A stretch of DNA of 64,000 nt from Limivivens faecihominis. GTDB taxonomy: Bacteria; Bacillota; Clostridia; Lachnospirales; Lachnospiraceae. The stretch covers positions 62,001-126,000 of the forward strand of contig NZ_JAJEPR010000004.1 in the NCBI RefSeq assembly GCF_020686945.1. Reading direction: 5' to 3'. Below the pieces are notes generated by a model, which was given only the letters and a program-made list of their open reading frames with translations, did no database searches and was not told the origin of the DNA. This document shows, piece by piece, positions 42,021-50,673 of this stretch (the stretch's first letter is position 1; the number at the start of each line of letters is the position of its first letter). Made by a program: the position numbers and the translations under genes.

Positions 42021-43415
42021 ATGGTTGAAATCATAATGGCCGTGAACAATGCGGTCAACAATTTTATCTGGGGTGTTCCTGCCATGATCTGCATTCTTGG
42101 CGTGGGTATGTTCTTAAGTATTCGCACGGGATTTCTGCAGATCCGGAAATTTCCTTATGCCATCCGTACCACGATCGGGCGGATGTTTCGGAAAAAGGAT
42201 GCTTCAGACGGTTCCATGACGCCTTTCCAGGCAGTCTGCACGGCTCTGGCCGCTACAGTGGGAACCGGAAATATCGCAGGAGTGGCGGGAGCGATTGCCA
42301 TCGGCGGCCCGGGAGCCATCTTCTGGATGTGGTGTTCTGCCGCTTTCGGCATGTGTACCAAATTTGCAGAGGTGACGCTGGCTGTCCATTTCCGCGAGCG
42401 GAATAAGGAGGGTGACCTGGTAGGCGGTCCCATGTACTACATCAAAAACGGCCTCGGGAAAAAATGGCAGTGGCTGGCTTTCTTCTATTCGCTCTTTGGC
42501 GTGCTGACGGTCTTCGGTACCGGTAATGCCACCCAGGTGAATACGATTACCACCGCAATCGATACGGCTCTGGTCCAGTACAATCTGACAAACCGGACGG
42601 CTCTCTCAATGCTGAATCTCATTATCGGTATTTTCATTGCCATGCTGGTGGCCATGGTGCTTCTCGGCGGTGTGAAACGGATCGGCAGCGTGACGGAGAA
42701 GCTTGTGCCTTTCATGGCTCTTTTCTATGTGGTCATGGCTCTGGGCGTGGTGTTTCTCAATATCCGGAATGTTCCGGCGGTTTTCGCCTCCATCATCGGC
42801 GGCGCTTTTTCACCGAAAGCCTTCACCGGCGGTCTGGTGGGAAGCATGTTCCTGAGCCTGAAAAAAGGCGTGTCCCGCGGAATTTTTTCCAATGAGGCCG
42901 GCCTTGGTACGGGCTCCATTGCTCACGCCTGCGCGGACACAAAGAAGCCGGTAAAGCAGGGAATGTTTGGTATCTTTGAAGTTTTCGCAGATACCTTTGT
43001 GATTTGCACCCTGACGGCTCTCGTGATTCTCTGCAGTGGCGTTTCCGTCGGCTATGGAAAGCCTGCCGGAGCTGAACTGACGATCTCAGGCTTTACCGCC
43101 ACTTACGGCGGCTGGTTTTCTGTCTTTACGGCTGTGGCTCTTTGCTGCTTTGCCTTTTCCACAATCATCGGCTGGGGCCTTTACGGCGCCCGCTGCATCG
43201 AATATCTCTGTTCCAGTGAAAAAGTTGTCCGTCCCTTCTTTGTGGTCTATTCTTTTGTGACGATTCTGGGTGCGACGATGGAGCTGGGACTTCTGTGGGA
43301 TATCGCGGACACCTTTAACGGGCTGATGGCGATCCCGAACCTCATTGCTCTTTTCCTGCTTTCCGGTACGGTGGTGAAGCTGGCGAAGGAGTTTTTTGAG
43401 AAAGAGAAGGCCTGA
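42021..43415 (+). CDS. AGCS family sodium:alanine/glycine symporter
   Basis: 464 residues with about eleven transmembrane segments. Family signatures are ALAATVGTGNIAGVAGAIAI (about residue 75), GGPMYYIKNGLGKKW (about 137) and GIFSNEAGLGTGSIAHA (about 293). It imports alanine, glycine or glutamine with Na+. It is followed by a TAXI protein and GltS, so the three may form an amino-acid uptake run. The ATG follows an AAGGGAG site. Membrane protein. Confidence 0.92.
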   Translation: MVEIIMAVNNAVNNFIWGVPAMICILGVGMFLSIRTGFLQIRKFPYAIRTTIGRMFRKKDASDGSMTPFQAVCTALAATVGTGNIAGVAGAIAIGGPGAIFWMWCSAAFGMCTKFAEVTLAVHFRERNKEGDLVGGPMYYIKNGLGKKWQWLAFFYSLFGVLTVFGTGNATQVNTITTAIDTALVQYNLTNRTALSMLNLIIGIFIAMLVAMVLLGGVKRIGSVTEKLVPFMALFYVVMALGVVFLNIRNVPAVFASIIGGAFSPKAFTGGLVGSMFLSLKKGVSRGIFSNEAGLGTGSIAHACADTKKPVKQGMFGIFEVFADTFVICTLTALVILCSGVSVGYGKPAGAELTISGFTATYGGWFSVFTAVALCCFAFSTIIGWGLYGARCIEYLCSSEKVVRPFFVVYSFVTILGATMELGLLWDIADTFNGLMAIPNLIALFLLSGTVVKLAKEFFEKEKA

Positions 43416-43437
43416 AAAAAAGAAAGGAAGTGTTCCC

Positions 43438-44412
43438 TTGAAGAAAAAATGGATTTTTTTATGTGTCATGCTCCTTCTGCTTACAGGCTGCAGCGCGGGA
43501 ACGAAGAAGCTGCGCTTCGGAGCGGCAGGGCTTGGCGGCGTGTATCACATCTTTGCAGATACCTTCGCCAATGTTCTGAGCACGGAAAATAATGATTTTC
43601 AGATAGACGTAAAAACGACGGCCGGTTCCGCGGCAAATTTAAGGCTGCTGTCAGAGGGTTATATCCAGCTGGCAGTCGCCCAGGCGGACCTCCTCCATGA
43701 TGCCTGGAACGGCGATGGAAACTTTGCCGACAGGAAAACTTACCAGGGATATGGGGCGGTGGCTGCCCTTTATACAGAAGCCTGCCAGATCGTGGTGAGA
43801 GAAGATTCTTCTATTATAAGTATGGATGATCTTCTGGGAAAAACGGTGAGCATCGGAGAGGAAGAGTCAGGTACGAAGCAGAACGCCGGGAAGATCCTGG
43901 CGGCCAGCGGCCTGACGGATCAGATGCTGACGGAAGTAAATCTCAATTATACAGACGCAGCCGAGCAGTTGAAAGATGGAAGGATCGATGCTTTCTTCTG
44001 TACGGCGGGCGTGGAGACCACAGTCATCAGCGAGCTAGCGAAGCAGTGCGGCGTCCGGCTCCTCAGTCTGGATGAGAAGACGCTGAACAAGCTGACCCGG
44101 TCCTATGATTTTTATTCCGAGTATCTCATTCCGGCCGGTACCTATGAAGGACAGGAGGAAGAAACGAGAACGCTGGGAGTCAAGGCTGTGCTGTTGGCCA
44201 GCGACAGGCTTTCTTCGGCTCAGGTAAAAGAGATCACAAAGACACTTTTTGACAACAAAGAGAAAGTCCAGTACGCCCTGCCGGTGGATATTTCCCTTGA
44301 TGAGACGGCAGCCCTGGAGGGAATCACCGTTCCCTTCCATAAAGGAGCGGCCGCATACTACGAGGACTGCGGTGTGGCTCTGGAAGACGGGACGGAGAAA
44401 GGAAGCAAATGA
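43438..44412 (+). CDS. TAXI family solute-binding lipoprotein
   Basis: 324 residues from TTG 43438 (AAAGGAAG upstream). A longer frame from 43396 would overlap the AGCS gene. The signal peptide ends in a lipobox, LLTGC, so it is a membrane-anchored lipoprotein. The mature part opens RFGAAGLGGVYHIFADTFAN, the TAXI type of TRAP-transporter binding protein, with SIGEEESGTKQNAGKIL later. TAXI proteins bind acidic ligands such as glutamate or 2-oxoglutarate. No TRAP permease is near; the overlapping next gene is GltS. Confidence 0.87.
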   Translation: MKKKWIFLCVMLLLLTGCSAGTKKLRFGAAGLGGVYHIFADTFANVLSTENNDFQIDVKTTAGSAANLRLLSEGYIQLAVAQADLLHDAWNGDGNFADRKTYQGYGAVAALYTEACQIVVREDSSIISMDDLLGKTVSIGEEESGTKQNAGKILAASGLTDQMLTEVNLNYTDAAEQLKDGRIDAFFCTAGVETTVISELAKQCGVRLLSLDEKTLNKLTRSYDFYSEYLIPAGTYEGQEEETRTLGVKAVLLASDRLSSAQVKEITKTLFDNKEKVQYALPVDISLDETAALEGITVPFHKGAAAYYEDCGVALEDGTEKGSK

Positions 44413-45596
44413 AGATTCAGCTGGATATGTATCAGACCATTGCGGCTGCAGTGCTGGTTCTGATGCTTGGAAAATATTTGAAACGTAAGTGCAGTATTCT
44501 GGAAAAATTCTGTATTCCCGCTCCGGTCATTGGCGGCGTCATTTTCGCGGTGTTTACCTGTATCTGCTATGTGACAGGTATTGCGGAGTTTTCCTTTGAC
44601 GATATCTTAAAGGATGTGTGCATGGTATTTTTCTTCACCTCCGTGGGCTTCCAGGCAAACTTAAAAGTCTTAAAGAGCGGAGGAAAGGCTCTGATTGTGT
44701 TTCTTGGCCTTGTCATCGGTCTGATTTTCTGCCAGAATTTCCTGGCAGTGGGTCTTGCGAAACTTCTTCAGATCAGCCCTCTGGTGGGTTTATGCACTGG
44801 TTCCATTCCGATGGTGGGAGGCCACGGAACTGCCGGAGCTTTCGGACCGATTCTGGAGGATTTCGGAATCTCCGGAGCTACGACCCTCTGTACCGCGGGC
44901 GCTACCTTCGGCCTGATTGCCGGCAGCATGATGGGCGGTCCTTTGGGAAAACGTCTGATTGAGAAAAAGAACCTCTTAGACACTGTGGTTTCCGAGGATG
45001 ACAGCCTTCTGGTGGAGGAGGAGAAAAAACATGAACGCCATGCCAGTATGTACCCCTCCGCTGTGTTCCAGCTCATCATTGCCATGGGCCTTGGAACCAT
45101 TGTGTCAAGGCTTCTCTCTCTCACGGGAATGACCTTCCCGGTCTATATCGGAGCCATGATCGTGGCCGCCTTTATCCGGAATATCGGCGAATATTCCGGC
45201 AAGTTCACGATCTACATGGGCGAGATCAACGATATCGGCGGCATCAGTCTGTCCCTGTTCCTCGGTATCGCCATGATCACCCTGAAGCTCTGGCAGCTGG
45301 CGGCTCTGGCCCTGCCCCTTTTGGTGCTTCTGGCTGGTCAGACCGTGCTGCTCTTTGTCTACACGAACTTTATCGTGTTCCGTGTCATGGGAAGCGATTA
45401 CGACGCTGCCGTTCTTTCTGCCGGAGTCTGTGGCTTTGGAATGGGAGCGACGCCCAACGCCATGGCAAACATGCAGGTGCTCTGTGAAAAATATGCGCCC
45501 TCCGTCAAGGCTTACCTTCTGGTGCCGCTGGTGGGCAGCCTTTTCGCAGACTTCATCAACAGCCTGGCGATCACTGTTTTTATCAACTTTATATAA
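44409..45596 (+). CDS. gltS: Sodium/glutamate symporter GltS
   Basis: 395 residues with about eleven hydrophobic segments in two inverted halves. Visible motifs are PAPVIGGVIFAVFTC (about residue 37) and the hairpin loop GSIPMVGGHGTAGAFGPIL (about 136), repeated in the C-half as CGFGMGATPNAMANMQVL. It should carry L-glutamate with Na+. It overlaps the TAXI gene by four bases (ATGA), a strong sign of joint function. Confidence 0.92.
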   Translation: MKIQLDMYQTIAAAVLVLMLGKYLKRKCSILEKFCIPAPVIGGVIFAVFTCICYVTGIAEFSFDDILKDVCMVFFFTSVGFQANLKVLKSGGKALIVFLGLVIGLIFCQNFLAVGLAKLLQISPLVGLCTGSIPMVGGHGTAGAFGPILEDFGISGATTLCTAGATFGLIAGSMMGGPLGKRLIEKKNLLDTVVSEDDSLLVEEEKKHERHASMYPSAVFQLIIAMGLGTIVSRLLSLTGMTFPVYIGAMIVAAFIRNIGEYSGKFTIYMGEINDIGGISLSLFLGIAMITLKLWQLAALALPLLVLLAGQTVLLFVYTNFIVFRVMGSDYDAAVLSAGVCGFGMGATPNAMANMQVLCEKYAPSVKAYLLVPLVGSLFADFINSLAITVFINFI

Positions 45597-45603
45597 TAAA
45601 AAA

Positions 45604-45625
45604 GAATGTCCGGATGCGGACATTC
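45604..45625 (-). terminator. Hairpin terminator oriented to the minus strand
   Basis: GAATGTCCG-GATG-CGGACATTC, nine perfect pairs; only the minus strand carries a following T-run (six T). It would end the subtilase transcript about 200 bases past its stop. Confidence 0.65.
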
Positions 45626-45637
45626 GAGGGAGGATTT

Positions 45638-45826
45638 ATGTTTTTTGGAAGAAAGAAAAAAGAGAAGGCAAAAACTTCTTACAAGATAGAAAGCGAGAAT
45701 CTCGCTGTCCCCGAGGTTCATATCGGAGAGGCCCACGAGAAAGAACCGGAGCCGGAGCCGGAAGAAAACATCACTTATGAGAATGTGGCGATTCCGGAAA
45801 TCCACATTCACAGAAAGAAAAAATAA
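45638..45826 (+). CDS. Small charged protein with an internal repeat
   Basis: 62 residues with a good GGGAGGATTT ribosome site. It starts MFFGRKKKEKAK and ends HRKKK. The middle contains two copies of one motif, ENLAVPEVHI and ENVAIPEIHI, separated by an acidic Glu-Pro stretch. No transmembrane segment or known family. Its stop faces the subtilase stop with a two-base gap, and its whole length lies opposite the likely 3-prime end of the subtilase mRNA. A short linear-motif protein is a guess. Confidence 0.55.
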   Translation: MFFGRKKKEKAKTSYKIESENLAVPEVHIGEAHEKEPEPEPEENITYENVAIPEIHIHRKKK

Positions 45827-45828
45827 GA

Positions 45829-46731
45829 TCAGCGAAGTAACCGGTCGATCCGGAGAAAACCCCAGCCCTGACGGCTTCCGGGAAGTTTCAGATCGACAGC
45901 GCTTTCGCACATATGCATTTTGACATCGAGATTGGAAAGATCCGGATGCAGAGAGAGAAGCAGAGCGGCGGCTCCAGAAACCACAGGCGTGGCCATGGAG
46001 GTGCCGCTTTTTACTGTGTAAGCCCGGCGGGTGGAAGCGTAGCGGGCGTTGCAGGAGACGATCCCTGTGCCGGGAACCGTAAGCTCCGGCTTTACAATAC
46101 AGGCGCAGGTGGGCCCGCGGCCGGAATAGCCGGGCTGGATCCGGCTCCTTTTGAAAAATTCTTCTTTTCGCTCGTCGTCGGAGGCTCCGACTGTGATGAT
46201 CTTCCGACTGCTCCCGGGGCTTGTGATGCTTTCCTTTCCGGGCCCCAGATTGCCTGCGGCGGCTACCACGACAAGGCCGGCGTCCCAGGCGGTTTCCACG
46301 GCCTGAATGAGCTCCTCGTCATCTTTTCCTTCCTCCAGAGTGCCGACAGAGATGTTGAGAATCCGGGTGTGATACTGTTCTCTGGTGGCGATGACAAACT
46401 CGATGCCCCGGAGGATATCCTGACGGCTGCCGTTTCCGCGGCGGTTCAGGACTTTTACCGGCAGCAGGTGGCAGTCCGGAGCGATGCCCCGGTAACGGCC
46501 GCGGGAGAGTTTTCCGTTTCCGGCCAGGATCCCTGCCACATGGGTGCCATGGCCGTAATCGTCGTAGCAGCCGGTCTGTCCGTTTAAGAAATCCCGGAAA
46601 TCTATTATGCGTTCCTTTAAGTCCGGATGCGGGTAGATTCCGCTGTCCAGGATGGCCGCGGTGATGCCCTTTCCGGTAAAGCCTTTGGTGAGGAGCGGCT
46701 CAGCTCCGGTCAGTTTTCGCACGCGATCCAT
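45829..46731 (-). CDS. Subtilisin-like serine peptidase (S8), apparently cytoplasmic
   Basis: 300 residues from ATG 46731 (AAAGGATGG upstream); a longer frame to 46815 has no site. The triad is complete: Asp29 (AAILDSGIYPHPDL), His61 (GHGTHVAGILAG) and Ser245 (KSGTSMATPVVSGAAALL), with oxyanion Asn161. There is no signal peptide and no long propeptide, as in intracellular subtilisins (IspA). Likely roles are protein turnover or processing; substrate unknown. Confidence 0.9.
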   Translation of the reverse strand: MDRVRKLTGAEPLLTKGFTGKGITAAILDSGIYPHPDLKERIIDFRDFLNGQTGCYDDYGHGTHVAGILAGNGKLSRGRYRGIAPDCHLLPVKVLNRRGNGSRQDILRGIEFVIATREQYHTRILNISVGTLEEGKDDEELIQAVETAWDAGLVVVAAAGNLGPGKESITSPGSSRKIITVGASDDERKEEFFKRSRIQPGYSGRGPTCACIVKPELTVPGTGIVSCNARYASTRRAYTVKSGTSMATPVVSGAAALLLSLHPDLSNLDVKMHMCESAVDLKLPGSRQGWGFLRIDRLLR

Positions 46732-46784
46732 AAATTTCCATCCTTTTTTGTGGAATGCATTTTTTATCAGTATATGCGGGGAGC

Positions 46785-47067
46785 GGGTCCTAAGTTCAAA
46801 AGTCTTATCATGCAAGCATGGACGACTTTGAGAACTTTGTCCCCTGGTATTTTGATGATGTTGGGGTCAAAAGGTCTTTTGCCCCCAACTGATGCCTACG
46901 AATTGCTCCGCTGCAAAGCAGCTCCCGCAATTCTATAAACATTCGAAATCCGCTGATTTACTGCGTAAATCGCTGCTTTCTCATGTTTGGCGGGTCCCAA
47001 GTTCAAAAGCTTTATCGTGCAAGCACGAACAGCTTTTTGAACTTTTGACCCTGGCATCATTTTGATA
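46785..47067. repeat. Array of five palindromic hairpin repeats
   Basis: Copy A (46785-46860) and copy B (46992-47067) are related hairpin repeats opening GGGTCCyAAGTTCAAAAG. In copy B GGGTC/GACCC, AAGTTCAAAAGCT/AGCTTTTTGAACTT and CGTGC/GCACG all pair. Between them lie palindromes at 46860-46889 (GTTGGGG/CCCCAAC), 46900-46933 (GAATTGC/GCAATTC) and 46955-46971 (GATTTAC/GTAAATC). No coding frame of note. It fills the gap between the subtilase gene and the citrate synthase promoter. Confidence 0.75.
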
Positions 47068-47096
47068 TATTTTTCACAAGTTATTTTGAAATGTGC

Positions 47097-47125
47097 TTGA
47101 CAATACATGTATAATTGTATACAAT
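47097..47125 (+). promoter_or_regulatory. Promoter with GntR-type operator
   Basis: TTGACA (47097-47102), 17 bases, TACAAT (47120-47125). The perfect palindrome ATTGTATACAAT (47114-47125) covers the -10 box and matches the GTnnAC-centred sites of FadR-type GntR regulators. A GntR gene is the second gene of this operon. Confidence 0.68.
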
Positions 47126-47170
47126 GATGCAAAAAGAAACAAACAACAGATGCATAGGAGTGATAGAAAG

Positions 47171-48613
47171 ATGGAAAACCGTCGTGTGACAATGAACAAC
47201 AAGACAAATCTTCTCGAGCTGGAAGAGCACATGTATCCCCTCGTGGATGTAAAGACCCCCAACGTTTTCCGGAACCTGTTTCCTTACAGTGAGGTTCCCA
47301 AGATCGCATTCAATGACCGCGTGGTTCCGCATCACATGCCGGAGGAAATCTGGATCACGGATACGACCTTCCGTGACGGGCAGCAGTCCCGTGCTCCCTA
47401 CAGCACCGAACAGATCGTAACGATCTTTGATTATCTGCATAAACTGGGTGGCCCCAAAGGCAAGATCCGCCAGTCCGAATTTTTCCTGTACAGCAAGAAG
47501 GACAGAGATGCCGTCATCAAATGTATGGAGCGGGGCTATAAATTCCCGGAGGTCACGAGCTGGATCCGTGCCAACAAGAAAGACTTTGAGTTGGTAAAAG
47601 ACATCGGAATGAAAGAGACAGGTATCCTGGTCAGCTGTTCCGATTATCATATCTTCTATAAGATGAAAATGACCAGAAGAGAGGCTATGGAGCATTACCT
47701 CGGTATCATCCGTGACTGCCTGGAGATCGGTGTGAGTCCCCGTTGTCATCTGGAGGATATCACCAGAGCCGATATCTACGGTTATGTGATTCCCTTCTGC
47801 CTGGAGCTTATGCGTCTGATGGAATTTTATCAGATTCCCATCAAGGTTCGCTGCTGCGACACCATGGGGTATGGCGTCAACTACCCCGGAGCCGTGATTC
47901 CGCGTTCCGTACCCGGTATCATTTACGGTATTATGACCCATGCGGGCGTTCCCAGCGAGCTCATCGAGTGGCACGGCCACAACGATTTCTACAAAGCTGT
48001 GACCAACTCCACCACAGCCTGGCTCTATGGCGCCAGCGGCGTCAACTGCTCCCTCTTCGGTATCGGCGAGCGGACAGGAAACACGCCTCTGGAGGCTATG
48101 GTATTTGAGTACGCCCAGCTTCGCGGCACTCTGGATGGAATGGACACCAGAATCATCACAGAGCTGGCAGAATACTATGAGAAGGAGATCGGCTACCATG
48201 TGCCGCCCAGAACGCCTTTCGTCGGCGAGAACTTCAATGTAACCCGGGCGGGCATCCATGCGGACGGTCTTCTGAAAAACGAGGAGATTTACAATATTTT
48301 CGATACGGATAAATTTCTGAACCGTCCGGTGCTGGTGGCAGTATCCAACACTTCCGGCCTTGCGGGAATTGCCCACTGGATCAATACCTACTATCATCTG
48401 CCGGAGGAGGAGAAGATCAGCAAGGATACGCCTCTGGTAAAAATGGTCAAAGAGTGGGTAGACCGGGAGTATGAGAGCGGTCGTGTGACGATCCTGACCA
48501 ATCAGGAGCTTGTGACCGTCATCAGCGATTCCTGCAAGAAACTGAATATCCCGCTCCCCGGAAGAAAAGGGGCTCCGGCGCTCAAAGAAACTGTTCCGGA
48601 TTCGGAACTTTAA
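47171..48613 (+). CDS. Re-citrate synthase
   Basis: 480 residues from ATG 47171 (AGGAGTGA upstream). The DRE-TIM fold of the isopropylmalate/homocitrate synthase family shows as WITDTTFRDGQQSRAPYS (about residue 64) and EWHGHNDFYKAVTNS (about 266). It lacks the leucine-binding regulatory domain of LeuA. The sequence and the NADP-IDH neighbour fit the Re-face-specific citrate synthase first found in Clostridium kluyveri, which makes citrate from acetyl-CoA and oxaloacetate. A homocitrate or isopropylmalate synthase cannot be fully excluded. Confidence 0.85.
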   Translation: MENRRVTMNNKTNLLELEEHMYPLVDVKTPNVFRNLFPYSEVPKIAFNDRVVPHHMPEEIWITDTTFRDGQQSRAPYSTEQIVTIFDYLHKLGGPKGKIRQSEFFLYSKKDRDAVIKCMERGYKFPEVTSWIRANKKDFELVKDIGMKETGILVSCSDYHIFYKMKMTRREAMEHYLGIIRDCLEIGVSPRCHLEDITRADIYGYVIPFCLELMRLMEFYQIPIKVRCCDTMGYGVNYPGAVIPRSVPGIIYGIMTHAGVPSELIEWHGHNDFYKAVTNSTTAWLYGASGVNCSLFGIGERTGNTPLEAMVFEYAQLRGTLDGMDTRIITELAEYYEKEIGYHVPPRTPFVGENFNVTRAGIHADGLLKNEEIYNIFDTDKFLNRPVLVAVSNTSGLAGIAHWINTYYHLPEEEKISKDTPLVKMVKEWVDREYESGRVTILTNQELVTVISDSCKKLNIPLPGRKGAPALKETVPDSEL

Positions 48614-48620
48614 GGAGGAT

Positions 48621-49310
48621 ATGTCTGTGGACGCGACAGATCAGTTTTCCCTTCGGGGGAAAGTGTTTCATACCATACGGGAAAATATATTGAGCGGCCG
48701 TTACAAATACCAGGAGGAGCTCCGGGAGAGCACCCTCGGAAAAGAGCTGGGTGTTTCCCGGACCCCGGTACGGGAGGCGTTAAGACAGCTGGAGCTTGAA
48801 GGACTGGTGACGATTGTGCCGAACAAGGGCGCTTACGTCAACGGCATCACGGCCCAGGATGTGGAGGTCATCTACCAGATGCGTTCCCGGCTGGAAGGGC
48901 TCTGCGCCCGGATGGCCTGCGAGCGGATCACGAGAGAGCAGCTGGACGAGATGGAGGAAGTGATTCTCCTCTCCAAATTTCATGAGAAAAAGGGCAACTA
49001 TGACCAGCTGGTAGAGCTGGACAGCCGTTTCCATGAGATCCTCTTTGAGGGCTGCCAGAGCAAACTTCTGGAGCATGAGCTTAAGAACCTGCACCAGTAT
49101 GTCCAGCGTGTGCGGAAGACTTCCCTGGAGAGCGGCCAGCGGGCGGAAAAATCCACCCAGGAGCATGAAAATATTATGCTGGCCATCCGGGACAAGAATC
49201 CGGACCGGGCGGATGAGCTGGCTACCAGACATGTGATGAATACCATCAGCAATATCCGAAACTGTCAGATAGAAACGATCATGGAGGACGAGACAAAATG
49301 GAAAAAATAA
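48621..49310 (+). CDS. GntR family (FCD) transcriptional regulator
   Basis: 229 residues. The N-terminal winged helix shows LGVSRTPVREALRQLELEGL (about residue 37) and VPNKGAYVNG. A helical FCD ligand domain follows, with the likely metal ligands in DSRFHEILFEG and later EHENIMLAI and RHVMNTI. It starts eight bases after the citrate synthase stop and overlaps icd by 13 bases. Autoregulation through the palindrome at 47114 is likely. The effector may be a carboxylate such as citrate or 2-oxoglutarate (inference). Confidence 0.9.
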   Translation: MSVDATDQFSLRGKVFHTIRENILSGRYKYQEELRESTLGKELGVSRTPVREALRQLELEGLVTIVPNKGAYVNGITAQDVEVIYQMRSRLEGLCARMACERITREQLDEMEEVILLSKFHEKKGNYDQLVELDSRFHEILFEGCQSKLLEHELKNLHQYVQRVRKTSLESGQRAEKSTQEHENIMLAIRDKNPDRADELATRHVMNTISNIRNCQIETIMEDETKWKK

Positions 49311-50509
49311 AGATGCAGACCCCGCTGGTTGAGATGGACGGGGACGAGATGACAAGGATTCTCTGGAAAATGATCAAGGATGAACTTCTTCTTCCTTTTG
49401 TTGATCTGAAAACTGAGTATTACGATCTGGGTCTCAAACACAGAGACGAAACTGATGACCAGGTGACTGTGGATTCTGCCAAGGCGGCCATCAAATACGG
49501 CGTGGCAGTCAAGTGCGCTACCATCACCCCCAATGCAGCCCGGGTGAAAGAGTACGACTTAAAAGAGATGTGGAAGAGTCCCAACGGTACGATCCGTTCT
49601 ATTATGGACGGCACCGTGTTCCGTGCTCCGATCGTGGTAAAAGGCATCGAGCCCTGCGTGAAAAACTGGAAGAAACCGATTACTCTGGCCCGTCACGCCT
49701 ACGGCGACGTCTACAAGGCCTCCGAGATGATCGTTCCGGGACCGGGAAAGGCAGAGCTTGTCTTTACGGCTGAGGATGGAACCGAGACGAGAGAGTTGAT
49801 TCATCAGTTTAAGGGCCCGGGCGTTCTTCAGGGCATGCACAACCTGAACAGTTCCATTGAGAGCTTCGCTAGGAGCTGCTTCCAGTATGCGCTGAATACG
49901 AAACAGGATGTCTGGTTTGCCACCAAAGATACAATCTCCAAGAAATATGACCATACCTTCAAGGATATTTTCCAGGAGATTTACGATAGAGACTATAAAG
50001 AAGCCTTTGAAAAGGCAGGCATCACCTATTTCTATACCCTGATCGATGATGCGGTTGCCCGGATCATGAAGGCCGAGGGCGGCTTTATCTGGGCCTGCAA
50101 GAACTATGACGGCGACGTGATGAGCGATATGGTGTCTTCCGCTTTTGGTTCTCTTGCTATGATGACCTCCGTTCTCGTGAGCCCGGACGGCAAGTTTGAG
50201 TACGAGGCAGCCCACGGCACTGTACAGCGCCACTATTACAAATATCTGAAAGGGGAGGAGACTTCCACTAACTCCGTGGCTACGATCTTTGCCTGGAGCG
50301 GAGCCTTAAGAAAGCGCGGCGAGCTGGATCAGATTCCGGAGCTTATGACCTTTGCGGATAAACTCGAGAAGGCCACCCTTTCCACGATCGAGAGTGGAAA
50401 GATGACCAAGGATCTGGCTCTGATCACCAGCATTGAGAATCCGACCGTGCTGAACAGTGAAGGCTTTATCAAGGCGGTCCGCGAGAATCTGGAGAAAAGT
50501 CTTGCATAA
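49298..50509 (+). CDS. icd: NADP-dependent isocitrate dehydrogenase (eukaryote-like subfamily)
   Basis: 403 residues. It converts isocitrate to 2-oxoglutarate and CO2. The opening TPLVEMDGDEMTRILWKMIK and WKSPNGTIRSIMDGTVFR belong to the dimeric subfamily also found in animal cytosol and mitochondria, not the E. coli type. EAAHGTVQRHY near residue 307 carries the NADP-site residues. With the citrate synthase two genes upstream it gives the oxidative path to glutamate; aconitase must lie elsewhere. The start lies within the GntR gene. Confidence 0.94.
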   Translation: MEKIKMQTPLVEMDGDEMTRILWKMIKDELLLPFVDLKTEYYDLGLKHRDETDDQVTVDSAKAAIKYGVAVKCATITPNAARVKEYDLKEMWKSPNGTIRSIMDGTVFRAPIVVKGIEPCVKNWKKPITLARHAYGDVYKASEMIVPGPGKAELVFTAEDGTETRELIHQFKGPGVLQGMHNLNSSIESFARSCFQYALNTKQDVWFATKDTISKKYDHTFKDIFQEIYDRDYKEAFEKAGITYFYTLIDDAVARIMKAEGGFIWACKNYDGDVMSDMVSSAFGSLAMMTSVLVSPDGKFEYEAAHGTVQRHYYKYLKGEETSTNSVATIFAWSGALRKRGELDQIPELMTFADKLEKATLSTIESGKMTKDLALITSIENPTVLNSEGFIKAVRENLEKSLA

Positions 50510-50523
50510 AAGATATATCTAAT
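50506..50523. repeat. Direct repeat, copy 1
   Basis: ATAAAAGATATATCTAAT, identical to the copy at 50627-50644. Each contains the palindrome AGATATATCT. This copy overlaps the icd stop codon. Confidence 0.6.
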
Positions 50524-50568
50524 TATAAAGTATGCATAATAAGAGATGCTTCCTATCAGAACCCATCC

Positions 50569-50609
50569 ATACAGCAGGTACAGAGATTCTGTATCTGCTG
50601 TATTTCTTT
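50569..50609 (+). terminator. Terminator of the citrate synthase-icd operon
   Basis: ATACAGCAGGTACAGA pairs with TCTGTATCTGCTGTAT, 16 continuous pairs with one wobble and a GAT loop, then TTCTTTT. Confidence 0.82.
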
Positions 50610-50626
50610 TGAATGAATTGCACAGA

Positions 50627-50644
50627 ATAAAAGATATATCTAAT
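50627..50644. repeat. Direct repeat, copy 2
   Basis: ATAAAAGATATATCTAAT, identical to the copy at 50506-50523. It lies 30 bases upstream of the alpha-galactosidase -35 box. Confidence 0.6.
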
Positions 50645-50673
50645 ATTATTTTGTTGAAAATATGTATATAGTA

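Noticed and set aside
46785..47067. CRISPR array
   Set aside because: The repeats are few, unequal and palindromic, with no regular spacers and no cas genes.
46785..47067. Degenerate insertion sequence
   Set aside because: No transposase fragment in any frame and no clear target-site duplication.
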